From NCBI GenBank assembly GCA_022799175.1, contig JAAWNY010000009.1, positions 1 through 64,000 of the forward strand: a stretch of DNA of 64,000 nt, given 5' to 3'. Under the pieces are notes generated by a model. That model was given only the letters and a program-made list of their open reading frames with translations. It searched no databases and had not been told where the DNA came from. Both the position numbers and the translations under genes were made by a program. The DNA comes from Lachnospiraceae bacterium. Its GTDB lineage: Bacteria; Bacillota; Clostridia; Lachnospirales; Lachnospiraceae. Of this stretch, positions 60,403 through 64,000 are shown piece after piece. How positions within the stretch are numbered: position 1 is the first letter of the stretch; every line of letters starts with the position of its first letter.

Positions 60403-63324
60403 ATGGACTGCTGGGGGATTTTAGGAATAGAACCGACAAAAGATGAGGGAGAAGTGAAACGGGCCTATTTGGAAAAATTGCCAGAACATCATCCGGAAGA
60501 AGATCCAGAAGGGTTTCGTCAGCTGCGCAGTGCTATGGAAGAAGCGCTGAAGGAAGCCAAGGCTCTGAGAGCAGAAAAGGAAACCGCATCAGACTCTGGA
60601 TATTTTCGCAGTGAGATGTTAGGAAGTGAGGAACTTCAAAGTTTCCTAAAAAGGGCGGAAGAGCTTTATCAGGATTATGAGCGCCGGATACAGCCAAAAG
60701 AATGGGAGGAGTTATTATGTCTGCCAGTATGCAGAGAGATGGAGAGCCAGAGAGAGGCCGGCTGGGCCTTGCTGGGCTTTTTGATGGATCATTTTCATTT
60801 ACCCCATTCTTGTTTTCAGACATTTGATAACGTGTTTGGATGGCGGGAAGAGGAAGACGATCTGTACCAGCATTTTCCGGAAGGTTTTGTGAATTATCTA
60901 TACGATCGGATTGAGGAAGAGGATTCTTTCCGCTATGATATTTTGGAAGTACGGGAGGGATTTGATTATGACAGTTTTTGTGAAGCTTTTTTCTCTTTTC
61001 GGACAGCGTTGGGGGAAAAGAACCGGGAAAAAGTGGAGTCAGCTATGGAAAAGCTGGCGGCCATGGAGATGGAACACCCGGATCTTACCATATTGAAGAT
61101 TCGCCATGAGTCCATGCAGAGAGGACATGAACAACAGGCATGGGAATTGGCAAAAGCATTATTTCAGGAAGATGGGGAAAATTCTAATACGCGTTACTGG
61201 TATATCCGTACGGCATTGGAGTATGAGCAGGCGGATGCGAATGAGGAGTTATTGGAAGAACTGTTAAAGTCTTTGCTGGATCGGGATCCGAATTTTCCCG
61301 GCTATTGGCAGTTGATGGGGAACTATATGCGTCGACAAGGAGATCTCTCGACAGCGCTTGGATGTTATCAGAAATGTCAGAATTGTTCAGAGGAACACTG
61401 GGAATTTGTGGATGTTCAGATTCGGGAGACCGCGGGAGAATTGGCGGATAAACTGGAAGAAGATCCGGATTTTGATGACTGGTGGCAATTGGCCAAGATT
61501 TGCTGGCAGGGAGAACGCTATGAGCGAGTGCGGGAGCTTTTGGAAGGGCAAAAGCCAACGGATGAGCAGAAGATGTCCTGGCTGATCATGATGGCGGGGA
61601 GCTGCCATGAAGCAGAAGATTATGAACAGGCGGCGAAATATCGTCAGGAGTTGTGGGACGCCATAAATCCAGAGGAGCGTCCGTATCAGCTTTATTTGGA
61701 TTTGGCAGAGGAATACCGACAATTGGGTAATACCCAGAGAGCAATGGAAATCTATGAACAGGCAGAGGCGGATTTCCCGGGAGATCCGGAGATCAGTTAC
61801 CGGCGAGCGGAAATTATGTCTAATGAGGGAGTGCTGGAGGAGGCAGAAAGGCTATGCAATTTGGCGTTGCAGTCGGGCTTCCATCGAAATGCTTTTAATC
61901 TGCGACTGGAGATTCTTTTGGATCTGGAGCGTTATCAGGAGGTACGGGAAGCTGCAGAGAATCTTTTGGATCAGGGGTATTCGATCGCTCAGGTTCGTTA
62001 TTATCATGTTCGGGCTCTGCGCGGGTTGGAAGAAAATGCTCAGGCAGAGAAAGTTTTAAAGGAGCTGGTGGAACAAACCGGGGAAGTTGGGATTGTTTGT
62101 CAGGAATATGCAGGATTATGTTCCGATATGAATCGCCCTGAGGAGGCGCTTTCCTGGATTAATAAGGCACTTGCAGAACGGATTACACCGGCCCGCCGCT
62201 ATATGAAGGGACAGTATCTTCATGATTTGGAACGCTATGAAGAAGAAGAGGAACTGTACCAGGAGATGATAAGGGCTGGGCTGGATAGTTATTATATCCA
62301 TTATCGTCTGGCGAGAGCCCTGGAAAGTTTGTATCGATATGAGGAGGCGGAATCTGCTTTTCGGAAATCTCTGGAACGGCATTCGGCCAATGGCGTGGCT
62401 TGGGATGGCTTGGGAGATATGTTGCAGAATCAAGGGAAGTGGGAGGAAGCAGCGCAGGCATATGAAAAGGGATGGGAGAACGGCAGTTTTCAGGCAATTC
62501 GGGATTTGTGTCGTCTCATGAAACGAACGCATCAGAACGAGCGGGCTCTGGAATACCTGCGGCAGGGACTAGCCAAAGAACCAAACGATGGAAGTCTTCT
62601 GTGGATTCAGTCCATCGTGCTTCGGAGGCAGAAAAAATATGAGGAGGCAGTGTGTTGCCTGGGCCGTTATATGGAGGTGAAGCCCTCCCGGACGGCTTCT
62701 GCGTATCGAGAGATTGCTCTTTGCTGGGAGAAAGCGAAAGAATATACGAAAGCAGAGGAAGCCTATCAGAGGGCGATTGATTATGATCCCAAAGAAGCCA
62801 GAAGCTTTAGAATGTTTGGCAAATATTTTGCAAATGAGAGAAAACAGCAAGAGACGGCGCTTCCTTATTTGGAAAAGGCAGTGCAATTAGAACCAGATAG
62901 TACCTATGGCTGGATGAAGTTGGGAGAAGTATATGAGGAACTAGGGAGACAAAAGGAGGCAGAAGATTGCTATGAGCGCTCACTGAAAAACTATCTGCAG
63001 GAGATCGAAAAAGATCCTTCGGATTGTTGCAATTATGAGGGAGTGGCTGATGTGCTGATTCACCTGGGGAGGTTAGAGGAGGCAGAGGAGATGGCAGCAC
63101 GAGCGATGTCTCTGCAATGTTCTGTGTTTACCTGTAATGCGCCAGTCTGTTTTGAGGCGTTGGAGGATATGGCTAAGTTGGAGGAAAGAAGAGGAAATCT
63201 GGAAAAGGCATTGGAGTGGATGGAACGTGCGGGAGAATATTCCGTAACGGATTATTACCCCAATGAGATTGCACGTCTGAGGAAAGCACTAGAGGCACAG
63301 AGAGAAGGTCAATCTGGTCAGTGA
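60403..63324 (+). CDS. J-like domain protein with many TPR repeats
   Basis: A 973-residue acidic cytoplasmic protein. The first 50 residues look like a divergent J domain (CWGILGIEPTKDEGEVKRAYLEKLPEHHPEEDPEGFRQL), in which HPE replaces the HPD that normally stimulates DnaK. From about 240 onward it is mainly 34-residue tetratricopeptide repeats (for example EKAKEYTKAEEAYQRAIDYDPKEA and QETALPYLEKAVQLEPDSTYGWMKLGEVYEELGRQKEAEDCYERSL). No membrane segment or signal is seen. GAGGAGGAGAGG precedes the ATG at 60403. It probably serves as a protein-interaction scaffold; partners are unknown. Confidence 0.75.
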   Translation: MDCWGILGIEPTKDEGEVKRAYLEKLPEHHPEEDPEGFRQLRSAMEEALKEAKALRAEKETASDSGYFRSEMLGSEELQSFLKRAEELYQDYERRIQPKEWEELLCLPVCREMESQREAGWALLGFLMDHFHLPHSCFQTFDNVFGWREEEDDLYQHFPEGFVNYLYDRIEEEDSFRYDILEVREGFDYDSFCEAFFSFRTALGEKNREKVESAMEKLAAMEMEHPDLTILKIRHESMQRGHEQQAWELAKALFQEDGENSNTRYWYIRTALEYEQADANEELLEELLKSLLDRDPNFPGYWQLMGNYMRRQGDLSTALGCYQKCQNCSEEHWEFVDVQIRETAGELADKLEEDPDFDDWWQLAKICWQGERYERVRELLEGQKPTDEQKMSWLIMMAGSCHEAEDYEQAAKYRQELWDAINPEERPYQLYLDLAEEYRQLGNTQRAMEIYEQAEADFPGDPEISYRRAEIMSNEGVLEEAERLCNLALQSGFHRNAFNLRLEILLDLERYQEVREAAENLLDQGYSIAQVRYYHVRALRGLEENAQAEKVLKELVEQTGEVGIVCQEYAGLCSDMNRPEEALSWINKALAERITPARRYMKGQYLHDLERYEEEEELYQEMIRAGLDSYYIHYRLARALESLYRYEEAESAFRKSLERHSANGVAWDGLGDMLQNQGKWEEAAQAYEKGWENGSFQAIRDLCRLMKRTHQNERALEYLRQGLAKEPNDGSLLWIQSIVLRRQKKYEEAVCCLGRYMEVKPSRTASAYREIALCWEKAKEYTKAEEAYQRAIDYDPKEARSFRMFGKYFANERKQQETALPYLEKAVQLEPDSTYGWMKLGEVYEELGRQKEAEDCYERSLKNYLQEIEKDPSDCCNYEGVADVLIHLGRLEEAEEMAARAMSLQCSVFTCNAPVCFEALEDMAKLEERRGNLEKALEWMERAGEYSVTDYYPNEIARLRKALEAQREGQSGQ

Positions 63325-63395
63325 AGAATGCATCGGATAGATAACAAGATATCCGGGATCCTAGGAAGCAATTGGGAAAAGAGAGGAATAGAGGC

Positions 63396-64000
63396 ATGAA
63401 AAGAATCCGCCTGGTGGTAGCTTACGATGGAACAAATTATTGTGGCTGGCAACTGCAAAAGAATGGAGTCACCATAGAAGAGATGCTGAACCGGGAACTG
63501 ACAGCGCTTTTAAAAGAGCCAATCGCTGTTATTGGTGCAAGCCGGACGGATGCCGGTGTACATGCCATGGGAAATGTGGCGGTGTTTGATACTGAGAATC
63601 CTATGGCAGCAGACAAGATTTGTCTGGCTGTGAATCAGAGCCTTCCAGAAGATATCCGGGTTCAGAGCTCAGAAGAGGTTTCGCCTGACTGGCATCCCAG
63701 AAAAGCTAACTGCACGAAGACCTATGAATATCGAATCGAAAATCGTAGGGTTGTCATGCCTACCAAACGATTGTATTCCTACTTTTGCTATTATCCTTTG
63801 GATATTGAAAAGATGCGTCAGGGAGCCGCTTTTTTGCTGGGAGAGCATGATTTCAAAAGTTTCTGCACAGCGAAAAGTAATGTGGAGGATACGGTGAGAA
63901 CCATCGATGGTCTGGAGGTGGAAAAGGAAGAGAATACCATAGTGATTCGGATCAGTGGCAGCGGCTTTCTCTACAATATGGTACGCATTATCGCAGGAAC
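63396..64000 (+). CDS. truA: tRNA pseudouridine(38-40) synthase, 3' end outside window
   Basis: The 201 codons present begin MKRIRLVVAYDGTNYCGWQLQ and include the catalytic aspartate in SRTDAGVHAMGNVAVF, the segment CTKTYEYRIEN, and GEHDFKSFCTAKS. The enzyme modifies U38-40 of the anticodon arm. GAGAGGAATAGAGGC precedes the ATG. Normal length is about 245-265, so some 50 residues lie outside. Following the ecf genes is the standard Firmicutes order. Confidence 0.97.
   Translation, partial: MKRIRLVVAYDGTNYCGWQLQKNGVTIEEMLNRELTALLKEPIAVIGASRTDAGVHAMGNVAVFDTENPMAADKICLAVNQSLPEDIRVQSSEEVSPDWHPRKANCTKTYEYRIENRRVVMPTKRLYSYFCYYPLDIEKMRQGAAFLLGEHDFKSFCTAKSNVEDTVRTIDGLEVEKEENTIVIRISGSGFLYNMVRIIAG

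Noticed and set aside
1-64000. CRISPR arrays, tRNA or rRNA genes, prophage
   Set aside because: No regularly spaced repeats, cloverleaf-like segments, rRNA-like sequence or phage structural genes were noticed in either strand.

Overview
The window looks like the chromosome of a Gram-positive, gut-type Clostridia, most probably a Lachnospiraceae member. This is inferred from the S10-spc-alpha ribosomal protein order, the choline-binding-type wall repeats, the BioY and ECF transporters, the LevR-type sigma-54 regulator and the strong GGAGG ribosome binding sites. No rRNA, tRNA, CRISPR array, phage gene or intact insertion sequence was seen.

Layout. 1-20 kb is a housekeeping and accessory mix: a 5'-truncated phosphohexomutase, a deleted GH1 beta-glucosidase pseudogene, LarE, a CcdA-TlpA fusion, a BCCT transporter, a secreted MBL hydrolase, an alanine:cation symporter whose 3' end carries the promoter and start of a manganese (yybP-ykoY) riboswitch for a CaCA antiporter, an esterase-esterase-ATP-grasp operon of unknown function, a cyclophilin, and a secreted wall-binding protein. 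20.7-37.9 kb is the ribosomal protein superoperon (rpsJ to rplO, secY, adk, map, a KOW protein, infA, then rpmJ, rpsM, rpsK, rpsD, rpoA, rplQ), with its own promoters, leaders and odd repeated intergenic spacers.

38-57.6 kb is a block of accessory operons lying between rplQ and ecfA1, which are neighbours in many Firmicutes. It holds AraC-uxuA-uxuB (hexuronate use), a MATE pump, LysR, bioY-bioB-bioD-bioA with a BirA-type operator, a sigma-54 activator with a -24/-12 promoter driving KDPG aldolase, a Gat-type PTS and an IlvD/EDD dehydratase, and a second wall-binding protein. 57.6-64 kb resumes the conserved order with ecfA1-ecfA2-ecfT, a J-like/TPR protein and the start of truA.

The most interesting signals are: the PTS-plus-Entner-Doudoroff module with a readable sigma-54 control region; two 240-bp palindromes that share only their core, with compensatory changes; a 16-bp direct-repeat operator shared by the two wall-binding genes; related spacers placed immediately after the stop codons of rpmC, rpsZ and rpsH; and the riboswitch that begins inside the upstream gene. 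All calls are from reading the sequence; no database search or folding program was run.
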